From Elusimicrobia bacterium GWA2_61_42 (GTDB taxonomy: Bacteria; Elusimicrobiota; Elusimicrobia; Elusimicrobiales; UBA9959): DNA of 64,000 nt. Positions 17,134 through 25,120 of this stretch are shown piece by piece. The first letter of the stretch is position 1. Each line of letters begins with the position of its first letter. A model generated the notes under the pieces. That model worked only from the letters and a program-made list of their open reading frames with translations, had not been told where the DNA came from and did not search any database. The DNA lies in NCBI GenBank assembly GCA_001799615.1, contig MGTU01000004.1, forward strand, positions 62,001-126,000. Direction: 5' to 3'. A program made the translations under genes and the position numbers.

Positions 17134-17913
17134 CTAATCCCCCTGGAAGTTCGGCTTGCGCTTTTCCATGAAAGCCTTTATGCCTTCCTCGTAATCGCCG
17201 CTGTTGTAGACCTTGCGGCGCAGCGCCTGGATGCGCTCGAACCCGTCCGGGCTTATCGGGTGGGCTTCGGAAAGAATGCGGAACTGTTCCTTGACCACCG
17301 AAACGGCCAGCGGCGAGTTGCCGGCTATGGTGCGCGCCAGGGCGAAAGTGAAGGACTCTATTTCCCTGGAGCTGACGAGGTGGTTGAGGATGCCGAAGTG
17401 ATAAGCCCGCTCGGCTTTTACCGGCTCGGCCGTAAAGAACATCTCTTTGGCGATGTTGCTGCCCACGCGGTTGATGAAGTGCATGATGCCGGAGGCGTTG
17501 TAGGGCAGGCCCATCTTGACCGGGGTGATGGCGAAAGTGGCGGTTTCGTCGCCCACGGCCAGGTCGCAGGTGACGGCCAGGTCGGTGGCGCCGCCCCAGA
17601 CGCTGCCCTGGATCATGGCTATCACCGGGCCGGGGTAGTTCTGGATGGCGCGGAAGGCCGTTTCCATCGGGCTGTCGTAGGCCAGCGGGTCATGGTGCAC
17701 TTTAGGCAGCTGGGTGATGTCGTGGCCGGCCGACCAGACCCTGGCGCCGTTCTCCGCCCGGAGGACGATCACCGGCACCTTCTTCGCCTTGAACTCTTCC
17801 AGGGCGGCGGTCAGCTCGGCGCAGAGCTCCAGGCTGAGGGCATTGCGCCTGGCCGGGTTGTTGAGCGTAAGCACGCCTATATTGTCTTTCACCTGCCGCA
17901 GTATAAGTTCCAT
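17134..17913 (-). CDS. scpB: Crotonase-family decarboxylase, methylmalonyl-CoA decarboxylase (ScpB/YgfG)-like
   Basis: The 259-aa crotonase matches the remembered E. coli ScpB pattern over its length: SAGHDITQLP (H64), the oxyanion segment GSVWGGA (104-110), GLPYNASG (Y138), then FERIQALRRKVYNSGDY and EKRKPNFQGD at the end. H64, G108 and Y138 line up with the H66, G110 and Y140 active-site residues of ScpB. The expected reaction is methylmalonyl-CoA to propionyl-CoA plus CO2. Mutase and CoA transferase genes are not adjacent. AAGGAGG precedes the start. Another crotonase activity cannot be excluded. Confidence 0.8.
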   Translation of the reverse strand: MELILRQVKDNIGVLTLNNPARRNALSLELCAELTAALEEFKAKKVPVIVLRAENGARVWSAGHDITQLPKVHHDPLAYDSPMETAFRAIQNYPGPVIAMIQGSVWGGATDLAVTCDLAVGDETATFAITPVKMGLPYNASGIMHFINRVGSNIAKEMFFTAEPVKAERAYHFGILNHLVSSREIESFTFALARTIAGNSPLAVSVVKEQFRILSEAHPISPDGFERIQALRRKVYNSGDYEEGIKAFMEKRKPNFQGD

Positions 17914-17943
17914 TGCCGCCTCCTTGAGTTCGCTTTTAGATTG

Positions 17944-17949
17944 TATAAT
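17944..17949 (+). promoter_or_regulatory. TATAAT box 6 nt before the beta-lactamase-like gene
   Basis: A perfect TATAAT ends 6 nt before ATG 17956, with only TTAAAA between and no SD, so the transcript probably starts at or near the ATG. A weak TTGAGT is 14 bp upstream. Confidence 0.45.
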
Positions 17950-17955
17950 TTAAAA

Positions 17956-19218
17956 ATGAAGAAATTCATTTTTCCGCTCCTCGGCCTGCTCCTGGCCCCG
18001 GCGCCGGCCCGCGCGGCCGCCCCGTGCGGCGGCCTTGAAAAAGCGGCGGCGCAGCTCTCCGAACGCGTCGCCGAGCGCCCGCGCGGGCTCGAGCAGCTCT
18101 TCGACAAAAGCCTGTTCGCCCATATCTCCGCCGAAAAGCTGGGCGCGTACCTGGCCGGCCAGTATAAGGCCAACGGTCCCGTGGTTTCCACCGTTCTGGT
18201 CAGTTCCGATAACGCCTGCTCCGGCCATTTTCTGCTGGAGACCGGGCGCGGCTACCGGCTGCCCGCCGCCATATCGCTTAACCCGGTGACCGGGCGCATA
18301 AGCGGGCTGTTCTTCGGGACGGCTTACAAGAAGGACCTGACGCTGGACGCGGCGGTCCGGCAGTTGAAGGCTTTGCCCGGCAAAACGGGCCTGCTGGCTA
18401 TGCGCCTGGGCGAAAAGCCGGAGGCGGTAGCGGCGCTCAATGAAAGCGAACAGTTCGCGGCCGCCTCCGCCTTCAAGCTTTACGTGCTGGGCGCGCTGCT
18501 GGAGAATAAAGTTCCCTGGGATAAAGTCCTCCGCCTGCGCTCGGAGGACAGGTCCCTGCCTACGGGGCGCCTGCAGGACTGGCCGGAAGGCTCGCCGTTT
18601 ACGGTCCACACGCTGGCCGCCCTGATGATCTCCGAAAGCGATAATACCGCGGCGGACACGCTTATCTCGGCGCTGGGCCGCCGCAACATCGAGGCCGCGC
18701 TGCCGGCGCTGGGGCATTCCAACCCCTCCCTGCTGCGGCCTTTCCTGCGGACCTCGGAGCTGTTCCGGCTGAAGGCCGACAGTGAAAAAGCCCTGAAGTA
18801 CATGAACCTGCCGGCCGAAGAAAAATACAATTTCCTGGAAGGCCTGGGCCAGGCCCCGCTGTCGGCGGCGGCCCTCAGGCTCAGCCCTTTCGGCATAGAA
18901 AGGCTGGAGTGGCTGATCTCGCCGGCCGACCTGTGCCGGGTGATGAAATATATCGCGGACAAGGACGACAAGGCGGCGCTGGACATACTGGCTATGAACC
19001 CCGGCCTCCGGCTGCCTCCCGGCGCTTTCCTCTACGCCGGGTATAAGGGCGGAGGCGGGCCCGGGGTCCTTTCCATGACCTGGCTGCTCAAAGACCTGAA
19101 CTCCCACTGGTACTGCCTGTCGGCCGTCTGGAACGACGAGCGGGAAAAACTGGACGAGGCTAAATTCTACGCCGTCATGAACGGCGCCCTGGCCGGGCTG
19201 GGGAGCCGCGGGGAATAA
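17956..19218 (+). CDS. Secreted serine hydrolase with class A beta-lactamase fold
   Basis: The start is ATG 17956 because the signal peptide (KKFIFPLLGLLLAP...ARA) begins there; upstream in-frame sequence overlaps the scpB-like gene on the other strand. The 420-aa product has the catalytic motifs in order: SAFK (S171, K174), SDN (228-230) and YKGG (K364). The S-to-SDN distance fits class A enzymes. An extra N-terminal domain of about 120 residues precedes the catalytic domain. It could be a beta-lactamase, a DD-peptidase-like enzyme or an esterase; the 136-residue gap between SDN and KGG is longer than in class A enzymes, so penicillinase activity is uncertain. Confidence 0.78.
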   Translation: MKKFIFPLLGLLLAPAPARAAAPCGGLEKAAAQLSERVAERPRGLEQLFDKSLFAHISAEKLGAYLAGQYKANGPVVSTVLVSSDNACSGHFLLETGRGYRLPAAISLNPVTGRISGLFFGTAYKKDLTLDAAVRQLKALPGKTGLLAMRLGEKPEAVAALNESEQFAAASAFKLYVLGALLENKVPWDKVLRLRSEDRSLPTGRLQDWPEGSPFTVHTLAALMISESDNTAADTLISALGRRNIEAALPALGHSNPSLLRPFLRTSELFRLKADSEKALKYMNLPAEEKYNFLEGLGQAPLSAAALRLSPFGIERLEWLISPADLCRVMKYIADKDDKAALDILAMNPGLRLPPGAFLYAGYKGGGGPGVLSMTWLLKDLNSHWYCLSAVWNDEREKLDEAKFYAVMNGALAGLGSRGE

Positions 19219-19233
19219 GCTTCCCGCGGAGAA

Positions 19234-19265
19234 TAAAAAAACCCCGGCAGCCCGGGGTTTTTCTT
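19234..19265. terminator. Bidirectional terminator
   Basis: AAAAACCCCGG-CAG-CCCGGGGTTTTT lies between the beta-lactamase-like gene (plus) and the Lnb-like gene (minus) and has T runs on both strands. Confidence 0.85.
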
Positions 19266-19281
19266 GTTTCACGCGCGGCCT

Positions 19282-20385
19282 TCAGAGCGGCGCGGCCGGC
19301 GGGGGCAGGAACTCGCCGTAATTCTGCTTCGTTATCGTAAAGGCCTTGGGGCCCAGCACGCCTTTGCGGCCCAGGTAGCCGGGCACCATCGGCGGGGTGG
19401 TCGCGTAAAAGTTGTAGATGAGGTGCGGGATGGTCCACATGCGTACCCGCTTGTTTTCCGGCAGGCCGTGGTTTATCATCATGACCAGGTTGTTGGTGCA
19501 GTTGTTGCGGGTGGAGTGATACCATTCGCCTTCCCGGTTAAGCGTGGCCAGGGCCACGGTGTCGCGGGTCATCTTTTCCTTCAGCGCTTTGTCGGTCAGC
19601 AGCGGGTAGAAGTTCATCCACTCCTTGCCGAAGGCCGTGCTGTCCAGCGCGTAGTCCTCGAAGTTGGTCAGCAGCCAGATGATGTTGTAGGTTTTCTTGA
19701 AGCCGGCCAGCAGCGAATAGTCCTGGCCTTCGCGGGCGTAAGCCTCCACCGACAGGAAAAAACCTTTCGACTTCCTGCCGGCCGCGTCCGTGAACCCGCC
19801 GTCCTCGAACTCGTAGAACAGCAGGGAGTGGCCGGCGATGCCCGGCGGCTGCACCTTGGTCACGAAATAGATCTCCTTGACCAGCTCCGGGCGGATGGCG
19901 GCGGAAACCCAGGTAAAATCATGCGCGGCCGCGGTCGGCTCCAGCCAGCGCAGGTTGTCCACCCGCAGCGCGCCGGCCTGCTCGCCCAGGAACAGCGCGG
20001 GCCTGAATTTATCTTTATGGGGCGGGGGTTCGGCCGCGGCGGGGTCGGGGACATACTCCTGGATGCTGTGCACCCTGAGCGTGTCCACGTCGTCGGAAGC
20101 TTCGGCCCGGCCCCAGATCTCCACGGTGCGGTCGTCGAATTCGGCCGCCTGCTCTTTTGAAAGCTCGAGTATGAAGACGCGCCCGTCCCCGGTATTCAGC
20201 ACGGTCCTGTCCGGGTGCACGGTGACCAGGCCGCGCAGGAAATAGGTAACGGCGTGCTTGTCGGCCGGCGCGGCCGCGGCCGGCAGCGGCAGGGGAGAGG
20301 CGTAGAGGCTGGTGAAGTCGTCGGCCCTGGCGGCGCCGGCCAGCGCCAGGCAGAGCAGCGGGAAAACAAGAGGTTTCGCGTTCAT
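19282..20385 (-). CDS. Secreted DUF4105/Lnb-N-like protein
   Basis: The 367-aa product has a signal peptide (about 1-21). The C-terminal half resembles the DUF4105 (Lnb N-terminal periplasmic) domain: GFFLSVEAYAREGQDYS, a membrane-proximal YNIIWLLTNFEDY, and STRNNCTNNL, where the Cys of NNC is the expected catalytic residue and the nearby His in EWYHSTRNN a partner. Lnb proteins are lipoprotein N-acyl transferases. The long membrane part of full Lnb is missing, so this is at most a soluble relative. The N-terminal 120 residues look like an OB-type beta domain (RGLVTVH..VEIWGRAE). Confidence 0.55.
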   Translation of the reverse strand: MNAKPLVFPLLCLALAGAARADDFTSLYASPLPLPAAAAPADKHAVTYFLRGLVTVHPDRTVLNTGDGRVFILELSKEQAAEFDDRTVEIWGRAEASDDVDTLRVHSIQEYVPDPAAAEPPPHKDKFRPALFLGEQAGALRVDNLRWLEPTAAAHDFTWVSAAIRPELVKEIYFVTKVQPPGIAGHSLLFYEFEDGGFTDAAGRKSKGFFLSVEAYAREGQDYSLLAGFKKTYNIIWLLTNFEDYALDSTAFGKEWMNFYPLLTDKALKEKMTRDTVALATLNREGEWYHSTRNNCTNNLVMMINHGLPENKRVRMWTIPHLIYNFYATTPPMVPGYLGRKGVLGPKAFTITKQNYGEFLPPPAAPL

Positions 20386-20413
20386 ACCTGTTATGTTATC
20401 TTTTGGCGCGCTT

Positions 20414-20486
20414 CGCCCCTAGAGGCTAAAGACCTACCCCGGCCCGGTTTTATTTCCCAGGCCCCCCTGGGTACTGCGGCCCTGCC
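20414..20486 (+). repeat. Interspersed CCCAGG/CCTGGG element, copy D
   Basis: It contains CCCCTAGAGGCTAAAGACC, then CCCAGG, a short C-rich spacer and CCTGGGTACTGCGG, resembling copies A, B and C. It lies between two divergent genes, just upstream of the TATAAT box for the fusion gene. Confidence 0.45.
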
Positions 20487-20503
20487 CGCGGCCGGCGGTT
20501 TGG

Positions 20504-20509
20504 TATAAT
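20504..20509 (+). promoter_or_regulatory. TATAAT box 9 nt before the phosphotransferase-RapZ gene
   Basis: TATAAT is followed by AAAAAAGCC and ATG 20519 with no SD, which fits leaderless transcription. Confidence 0.45.
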
Positions 20510-20518
20510 AAAAAAGCC

Positions 20519-21976
20519 ATGCCGCTTAAAAACAAGGAAAAAGAAGCCGCCCTGAAGCCCCAGCCTGAAGCCCCGCTGCGGTCGCTTTACAAGAAGACTT
20601 TCGGCCGCGAGCCGGAGGCTTTCGAGCCGCTGAAGGCCGACGGCTCGGCGCGCCAGCTTTACCGCCTGAGGGGCGAAAGCCGCTCCGTTATAGGCGCCTT
20701 CGGGCCGGACAAACTGGAGAACCGGGCTTTCCTGGAGTTCTCGCGGCATTTCCGCGCCGAGAAACTGCCGGTGCCCGAGATCTACGCCGAAGACCAGCCC
20801 CAGGGCATTTACCTGGAAGAGGACCTGGGCAGCACCACCCTGTTCGAATTCCTCGGCGCCGGGCGCAAAGGCGCCGAGCTGCCCGCCCCGGCCCTGGCCG
20901 CTTATAAAAAAACGCTGGACTGGCTGCCGCGCTTCCAGGCGCAGGTGGGCCGCGGCCTGGACCTGAAGTTCTGCTACCCGCGGGCCGGTTTCGACCGCCA
21001 GTCCATAATGTGGGACCTGAATTATTTCAAATATTATTTCCTGAAACTGGCCAAGATCCCTTTTAACGAACAGAAACTGGAGGACGATTTCGTCCGCTTC
21101 ACCGATTTCCTGCTGGAGGCTTCCGCCGACTATTTCCTCTACCGCGATTTCCAGTCGCGCAATATCATGCTGCGCGGCGGGGAACCCTGGTTCATCGATT
21201 ACCAGGGCGGCCGCCGCGGGGCCCCTCACTACGACCTGGCCTCGCTGCTCTACGACGCCAAGGCGGACCTTTCGCCCGAAACCCGCTCCGAGCTCAGGAA
21301 GCATTACCTGGCGGCCTCCGGGCTGGACCAGAAAACTTTCATGCGGCATTACCACGCCTTCGTCTACATCCGCATCATGCAGGCCATGGGCGCCTACGGC
21401 CTGCGCGGCTTTTACGAGCGGAAAACCCACTTCCTCAACAGCGTGCCCTACGCGGTGCGCAACATCGAGTGGCTGCTGCGCAACACCGAACTGGAGGTGA
21501 AGCTGCCGGAACTGACGGCGGCCTTCAAGCGCATCGCCGCCTCTTCCTACCTGCGCCAGTTCGGCGAGACCAAGCTGGGGCTGACCGTGCGCGTGAGCAG
21601 CTTCTCCTTCAAGAACGGGCTGCCGCTCGACGAGAAAGGGCACGGCGGCGGCTTCGTGTTCGACTGCCGGGCCCTGCCGAACCCCGGCCGCTACGAGGCT
21701 TACGCGCAGCTTACCGGCAGGGACAAGCCCGTTATCGATTTCTTGAAAAAAGAACCGGAGGTCGGCAAATTCCTGGACGGCGTCTTCGCCCTGACCGACC
21801 AGAGCGTGGAGAATTACCTGTCGCGCAATTTCACCTCGCTGATGGTCAACTTCGGCTGCACCGGCGGGCGGCACCGCTCCGTGTACTGCGCCGAGGCCCT
21901 GGCCGCGCGCGTGAAGCAGAAATACGGCGCCCGGGTAGAGCTGGCCCACCGGGAGATAGGGGACGCGCCAAAGTGA
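20519..21976 (+). CDS. Aminoglycoside-phosphotransferase-like sugar kinase fused to RapZ C-terminal domain
   Basis: The 485-aa protein has two domains. Residues about 20-340 form a COG3178-type phosphotransferase (AmgK family) with the catalytic loop YRDFQSRN (D210, N215) and the metal-binding FIDYQGG (D227). Residues about 355-482 match the RapZ C-terminal domain: RVSSFSFKNGLP, FDCRALPNPGR, TGRDKPV and FGCTGGRHRSV (445-455). AmgK phosphorylates N-acetylmuramic acid or N-acetylglucosamine at C1 in wall recycling, and the RapZ C-domain senses glucosamine-6-phosphate in E. coli. The next gene, MurU-like, overlaps by 4 bp (GTGA), which supports a kinase-uridylyltransferase pair. Confidence 0.85.
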   Translation: MPLKNKEKEAALKPQPEAPLRSLYKKTFGREPEAFEPLKADGSARQLYRLRGESRSVIGAFGPDKLENRAFLEFSRHFRAEKLPVPEIYAEDQPQGIYLEEDLGSTTLFEFLGAGRKGAELPAPALAAYKKTLDWLPRFQAQVGRGLDLKFCYPRAGFDRQSIMWDLNYFKYYFLKLAKIPFNEQKLEDDFVRFTDFLLEASADYFLYRDFQSRNIMLRGGEPWFIDYQGGRRGAPHYDLASLLYDAKADLSPETRSELRKHYLAASGLDQKTFMRHYHAFVYIRIMQAMGAYGLRGFYERKTHFLNSVPYAVRNIEWLLRNTELEVKLPELTAAFKRIAASSYLRQFGETKLGLTVRVSSFSFKNGLPLDEKGHGGGFVFDCRALPNPGRYEAYAQLTGRDKPVIDFLKKEPEVGKFLDGVFALTDQSVENYLSRNFTSLMVNFGCTGGRHRSVYCAEALAARVKQKYGARVELAHREIGDAPK

Positions 21977-22686
21977 AGGCGATGGTGTTCGCCGCAGGGC
22001 TCGGCACGCGGCTGCGCCCGCTTACCGACGGCGCCCCGAAGGCGCTGCTGGACGTGAACGGCGCGCCCATGCTGGAGCTGGTGATAAGGCGGCTGGCGGC
22101 CGCCGGCGTTACGGAACTGGCGGTGAATACCCACCACTTCCATGAAAAGATAGCGGCGTTCCTGCGGAGTAAAAATAATTTCGGTCTGAAGCTGGAGCTT
22201 TCGCGCGAGGAAGAATTCCCTCTGGAGACCGGCGGCGGGCTTATGCGGGCGGCGGCCTTTTTTAACGACGGCAAACCTTTTTTCGCGTACAACGCGGACG
22301 TTTATTCGGAAATGGATTTGGGCGCGCTGTACGCGCGCCACCTGGCCGGCGGCGCGCTGGCCACGCTGGCCGTGCGAAACCGGGCGTCCCGGCGGCGCCT
22401 GCTGTTCGACGCCGGGATGGCCCTGAAGGGCCGGGAAGGGGAAGTGGAAGGCGCCGGCCTGAAGCCTTTCGCCTTCAGCGGCATCCAGGTGGTCTCTCCG
22501 GAGATCTTCGCCAGGATCAGCGAGACCGGGGTGTTCTCCATAACCGGCGTCTACCTGCGCCTGGCGGCCGCGGGAGAAAAAATAGCGGGCTTTGAGGATA
22601 AGTCCCCGTTCTGGTGCGACATCGGCGACCTGGAGCGGCTGGAAGCCGTCCGCCGCCGGGCGGCCGCGGCGGCGGAAGGGAAATAA
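21973..22686 (+). CDS. murU: Nucleotidyltransferase, MurU-like (N-acetylmuramate-1-phosphate uridylyltransferase)
   Basis: The chosen start is GTG 21973, overlapping the upstream stop as GTGA; it gives the N-terminus KAMVFAAGLGTRLRPLT that aligns with MurU and other sugar-phosphate nucleotidyltransferases. The 237-aa product has the G-x-G-T-R-L-R-P NTP loop, a K in GAPKALL, and metal-site YNADVYSE. MurU makes UDP-MurNAc from MurNAc-1-P, bypassing de novo synthesis. Coupling to the kinase gene favours that role. Mannose-1-phosphate guanylyltransferase activity is the main alternative. Confidence 0.75.
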   Translation: MKAMVFAAGLGTRLRPLTDGAPKALLDVNGAPMLELVIRRLAAAGVTELAVNTHHFHEKIAAFLRSKNNFGLKLELSREEEFPLETGGGLMRAAAFFNDGKPFFAYNADVYSEMDLGALYARHLAGGALATLAVRNRASRRRLLFDAGMALKGREGEVEGAGLKPFAFSGIQVVSPEIFARISETGVFSITGVYLRLAAAGEKIAGFEDKSPFWCDIGDLERLEAVRRRAAAAAEGK

Positions 22687-22690
22687 TACT

Positions 22691-23107
22691 ATGAAACTTA
22701 AAGAACTTATGCGGGTGCTCATAACCGAGGAGATGCGGGACGTCTCGGTCTATAAGGAGGAAGCGGCGGTCTTTGGCGCCGCCTCCGGCCCCGGTGAAAA
22801 GATCAGGGAAGTGTTCCTGCGCGTGTCCGAGGAGAAAAAAAAGCGCCTGAAACTGCTGGGGCGCATGTCCAAGGAAGGCACCGGCTTCCGCCAGCGTAAA
22901 ACCGAGACGGCCCGGTCCATCGAGGCCTCGCTGCGCCTGCATGAGACCTGCGCCGACAGGACCATCCGGCTTTACAGGGACCTGCACAAGCTCATCAATA
23001 ACCCCGAGTCCAAAGCGGAAGTGATCGCCGTTATCTCCGGCGAGCGCGCCGTCCTGGCCGAGATCAAAGCTTTGCGCCTCCTGGTGGAAAAAGCCAAGAA
23101 GGCCTAG
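22691..23107 (+). CDS. Small helical protein, possibly ferritin-like
   Basis: ATG 22691 lies 4 bp after the stop of the upstream gene. The 138-aa product is predicted all-helical, with many Lys, Glu and Arg (LITEEMRDVSVYKEEA, REVFLRVSEEKKKRLKLL, ASLRLHETCADRTIRLYRDL). The heptad-like four-helix pattern recalls ferritin-like or rubrerythrin domains, but I cannot identify the paired ExxH iron ligands. The function is unknown; its location suggests co-transcription with the wall-sugar genes. Confidence 0.6.
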   Translation: MKLKELMRVLITEEMRDVSVYKEEAAVFGAASGPGEKIREVFLRVSEEKKKRLKLLGRMSKEGTGFRQRKTETARSIEASLRLHETCADRTIRLYRDLHKLINNPESKAEVIAVISGERAVLAEIKALRLLVEKAKKA

Positions 23108-23111
23108 GCGC

Positions 23112-23570
23112 ATGATCGTTTCCGACCTGGAGCGCGCAAGCCGGCGGATCCCGCCGGGGCCCGGCGTCGAAAAAGCGCTGGAGTTCCTGGGCCGCCCCGG
23201 CCTGCGGGATTTGCCGGACGGCAGGTATGAGATAGACGGCGAGCGGGTGTTTGCCCTGGTCCAGCGCTATGAAACCGCGCCGGCGGGCGAGCCGGAATTC
23301 GAGGCGCACCGCAAATATATCGACCTGCAGTTCCTCGCCGCCGGGACCGAGGTGATAGGCTGGGCGCCTCTTTCCCGCCTGGCCGTTACCAGGCCTTATG
23401 ACGCTCAAAAAGATGTTTGTTTCGGCCTGGTAACCGCTGAAGAGCGGACCGCGGTTTTGCTTAAGGCCGGGCAGCTGGCCGTGCTTTATCCCGAAGACGC
23501 CCACGCGCCAAAACTGGCCGCCGGGGCTCCGTCCCAAGTCACTAAAATAGTAATTAAGATCTCCGTTTAG
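23112..23570 (+). CDS. YhcH/YjgK/YiaL (DUF386, NanQ-like) family protein
   Basis: The 152-aa protein shows the cupin-like family pattern: ALVQRYETAP, then FEAHRKYIDLQFLAAGTEVIG, YDAQKDV and YPEDAHAPKLA. The His residues in AHRKYID and EDAHAPK are the expected metal ligands. E. coli YhcH (NanQ) promotes anomerisation of sialic acid; relatives act on other amino sugars. Its place after AmgK-like and MurU-like genes fits a sugar anomerase for MurNAc or GlcNAc, which is inference. The last 17 bp overlap the convergent methylase gene. Confidence 0.8.
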   Translation: MIVSDLERASRRIPPGPGVEKALEFLGRPGLRDLPDGRYEIDGERVFALVQRYETAPAGEPEFEAHRKYIDLQFLAAGTEVIGWAPLSRLAVTRPYDAQKDVCFGLVTAEERTAVLLKAGQLAVLYPEDAHAPKLAAGAPSQVTKIVIKISV

Positions 23571-24270
23571 CGGGGCGCCGGACCGGCGCCTGCAGCCTGC
23601 GGATGAACAGCGTGGTGGCCTTGTCCGCGCGGGCCAGGTCTTTGCCCAGTTCTCCCACCGTGGTGTCCACGACGCGGCCGGCCGGCAGCTGGGCGTTGGG
23701 ACAGTTTACCAGCGCGGCCGGAAAATCCGCCGGGTACAGTTTTTGCAGGTCGGCCAGGAATTTTTTTATATTCGCGGCGTGGCGTTCCGAGCCGCCGCCT
23801 ACCATGAAATACAGCGTGTCTATGCCGGTCTGCAGGCGCGGGCCGCGGTCGTATTCGCCCACGTTCACCAGCCGCACGTCGTAGCCCCCGTCCTCCGCCA
23901 GCAGCAGCATGTTGAAGAGGGAATCTATGGAGGAGACGCCTTCCAGCACCTGTACCTTTATGCCTTGGGCCAGCGCTTTTTCCCGCAGCAGCAGGGCCGG
24001 CTTGTTCAGGAAGAAAGGATTGCCGTAGGTAAGGAAGGCCAGGGGGGAGCCTTTTTTAAGCTGGCGCAGGGCGGCGTCCACGGTCGCCTCCGGAGAGGCG
24101 GCGGCGTCCACGGCTATGTCGCGGCAAAAACTCCCTATAAAGGAGTTAAGTCGGGAGTCCGACATGGAGGTATAGACCGAACGGCAGGTTTTCAGGGCCG
24201 CCAGGGTCTCGAAAGTGATGTGGCCGGCCTTCAGGCCCATCGAACAGATTATTATCTCTTTGTCTTTCAT
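23554..24270 (-). CDS. Tetrapyrrole-methylase-superfamily SAM methyltransferase
   Basis: The 238-aa protein has TP-methylase landmarks: the N-terminal strand EIIICSMGLKAGHIT, the LTYGNPFFLNKP loop in place of the usual GDP, VQVLEGVSSIDS and VNVGEYDRG. There is no uroporphyrinogen or cobalamin pathway around it, so a porphyrin substrate is unlikely. Stand-alone relatives include YabN-type and peptide-backbone methylases. It converges on yhcH-like with a 17-bp overlap. The substrate cannot be assigned. Confidence 0.7.
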   Translation of the reverse strand: MKDKEIIICSMGLKAGHITFETLAALKTCRSVYTSMSDSRLNSFIGSFCRDIAVDAAASPEATVDAALRQLKKGSPLAFLTYGNPFFLNKPALLLREKALAQGIKVQVLEGVSSIDSLFNMLLLAEDGGYDVRLVNVGEYDRGPRLQTGIDTLYFMVGGGSERHAANIKKFLADLQKLYPADFPAALVNCPNAQLPAGRVVDTTVGELGKDLARADKATTLFIRRLQAPVRRPAKRRS

Positions 24271-24349
24271 AAAAGAAACCGCCCCGGCGCCTCCCGCGGG
24301 AGCTTCTTAAATTATATAATTAAAGCCGGCCCAGAGGCCTTACCTCATT

Positions 24350-25120
24350 ATGGCAAAACAGAAAATAGCGGACGGCTCCCAGGTTTACTGGGACGGCCTG
24401 CATTACGACGCTTTTAACCAGCCCTATGAGGACGACCGCGAATTTTACCTGGCCGCGGCCCGCAAAGCCCGCGGCCCGGTGCTGGAACTGGCCTGCGGTA
24501 CCGGCCGGCTGACCGTTCCGCTCAGGCAGGCCGGCATAGACGTGACCGGCCTGGACCTGGCGAAGCCCATGCTGGCGCAGGCCCGGGCCAAGGCCGCGGC
24601 GGCCGGGGTAAAAGTCCCTTTCCTGGCCGGCGACGCCCGCAAGTTCAGCCTGGGCCGCAAGTTCGCGCTGATCTTCATGGCTTTTAATTCCCTGCAGCAC
24701 CTGGGCCGCAGGGAGGAGCTGGAAGGCCTTTTTTCCTGCGTGGCGCGCCACCTGGCCCCCGGCGGGCGGTTTATCTTCGACGTCTTCAACCCGGACCCCC
24801 GCTCCCTGGTGCGCGACCCGGGCGAGCTGCTGCCCGTGGCCTACTATGCCGATCCCGCCGGGGCGGGGCAGGTGCTGGTGAACGAGCAGTACTCCTATGA
24901 CAAGGCGGCGCAGGTTTCCCGCCTCGCCTGGCATTACCGCAGCGAAAAAACCGGCAAAACGGTGAAAAGGAGCCTCAACCTGAGGTGTTTCTACCCCGAG
25001 GAATTGCTGGCGCTGGCGCATTATAACGGCTTCCGGGTGCTGGCCCGCTACGGGGATTTCAAGGGCCGCCCTTTCAAGGGGGGCAGCGTGAAGCAGGTGC
25101 TGGTCTGCGCTGTCTCTTGA
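24350..25120 (+). CDS. Class I SAM-dependent methyltransferase
   Basis: The 256-aa protein has motif I LELACGTGRLTVPL, the acidic end of strand 2 in GLDLAKPML, and motif LIFMAFNSLQHL, followed by RFIFDVFNPDP. This is the COG2226-like small-molecule methyltransferase pattern. The substrate is not predictable. A TATAAT lies about 35 nt upstream and there is no SD. The stop codon overlaps the -35 box used by the ribosomal operon. Confidence 0.85.
   Translation: MAKQKIADGSQVYWDGLHYDAFNQPYEDDREFYLAAARKARGPVLELACGTGRLTVPLRQAGIDVTGLDLAKPMLAQARAKAAAAGVKVPFLAGDARKFSLGRKFALIFMAFNSLQHLGRREELEGLFSCVARHLAPGGRFIFDVFNPDPRSLVRDPGELLPVAYYADPAGAGQVLVNEQYSYDKAAQVSRLAWHYRSEKTGKTVKRSLNLRCFYPEELLALAHYNGFRVLARYGDFKGRPFKGGSVKQVLVCAVS

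Noticed and set aside
17110-17955. N-terminal extension of the beta-lactamase-like gene
   Set aside because: It is antisense to the ScpB-like gene and has no signal peptide; the signal begins at 17956.
23554-24270. Borosin-type peptide backbone methylase system
   Set aside because: The methylase has the right superfamily, but no precursor peptide gene or fused core sequence is found beside it.
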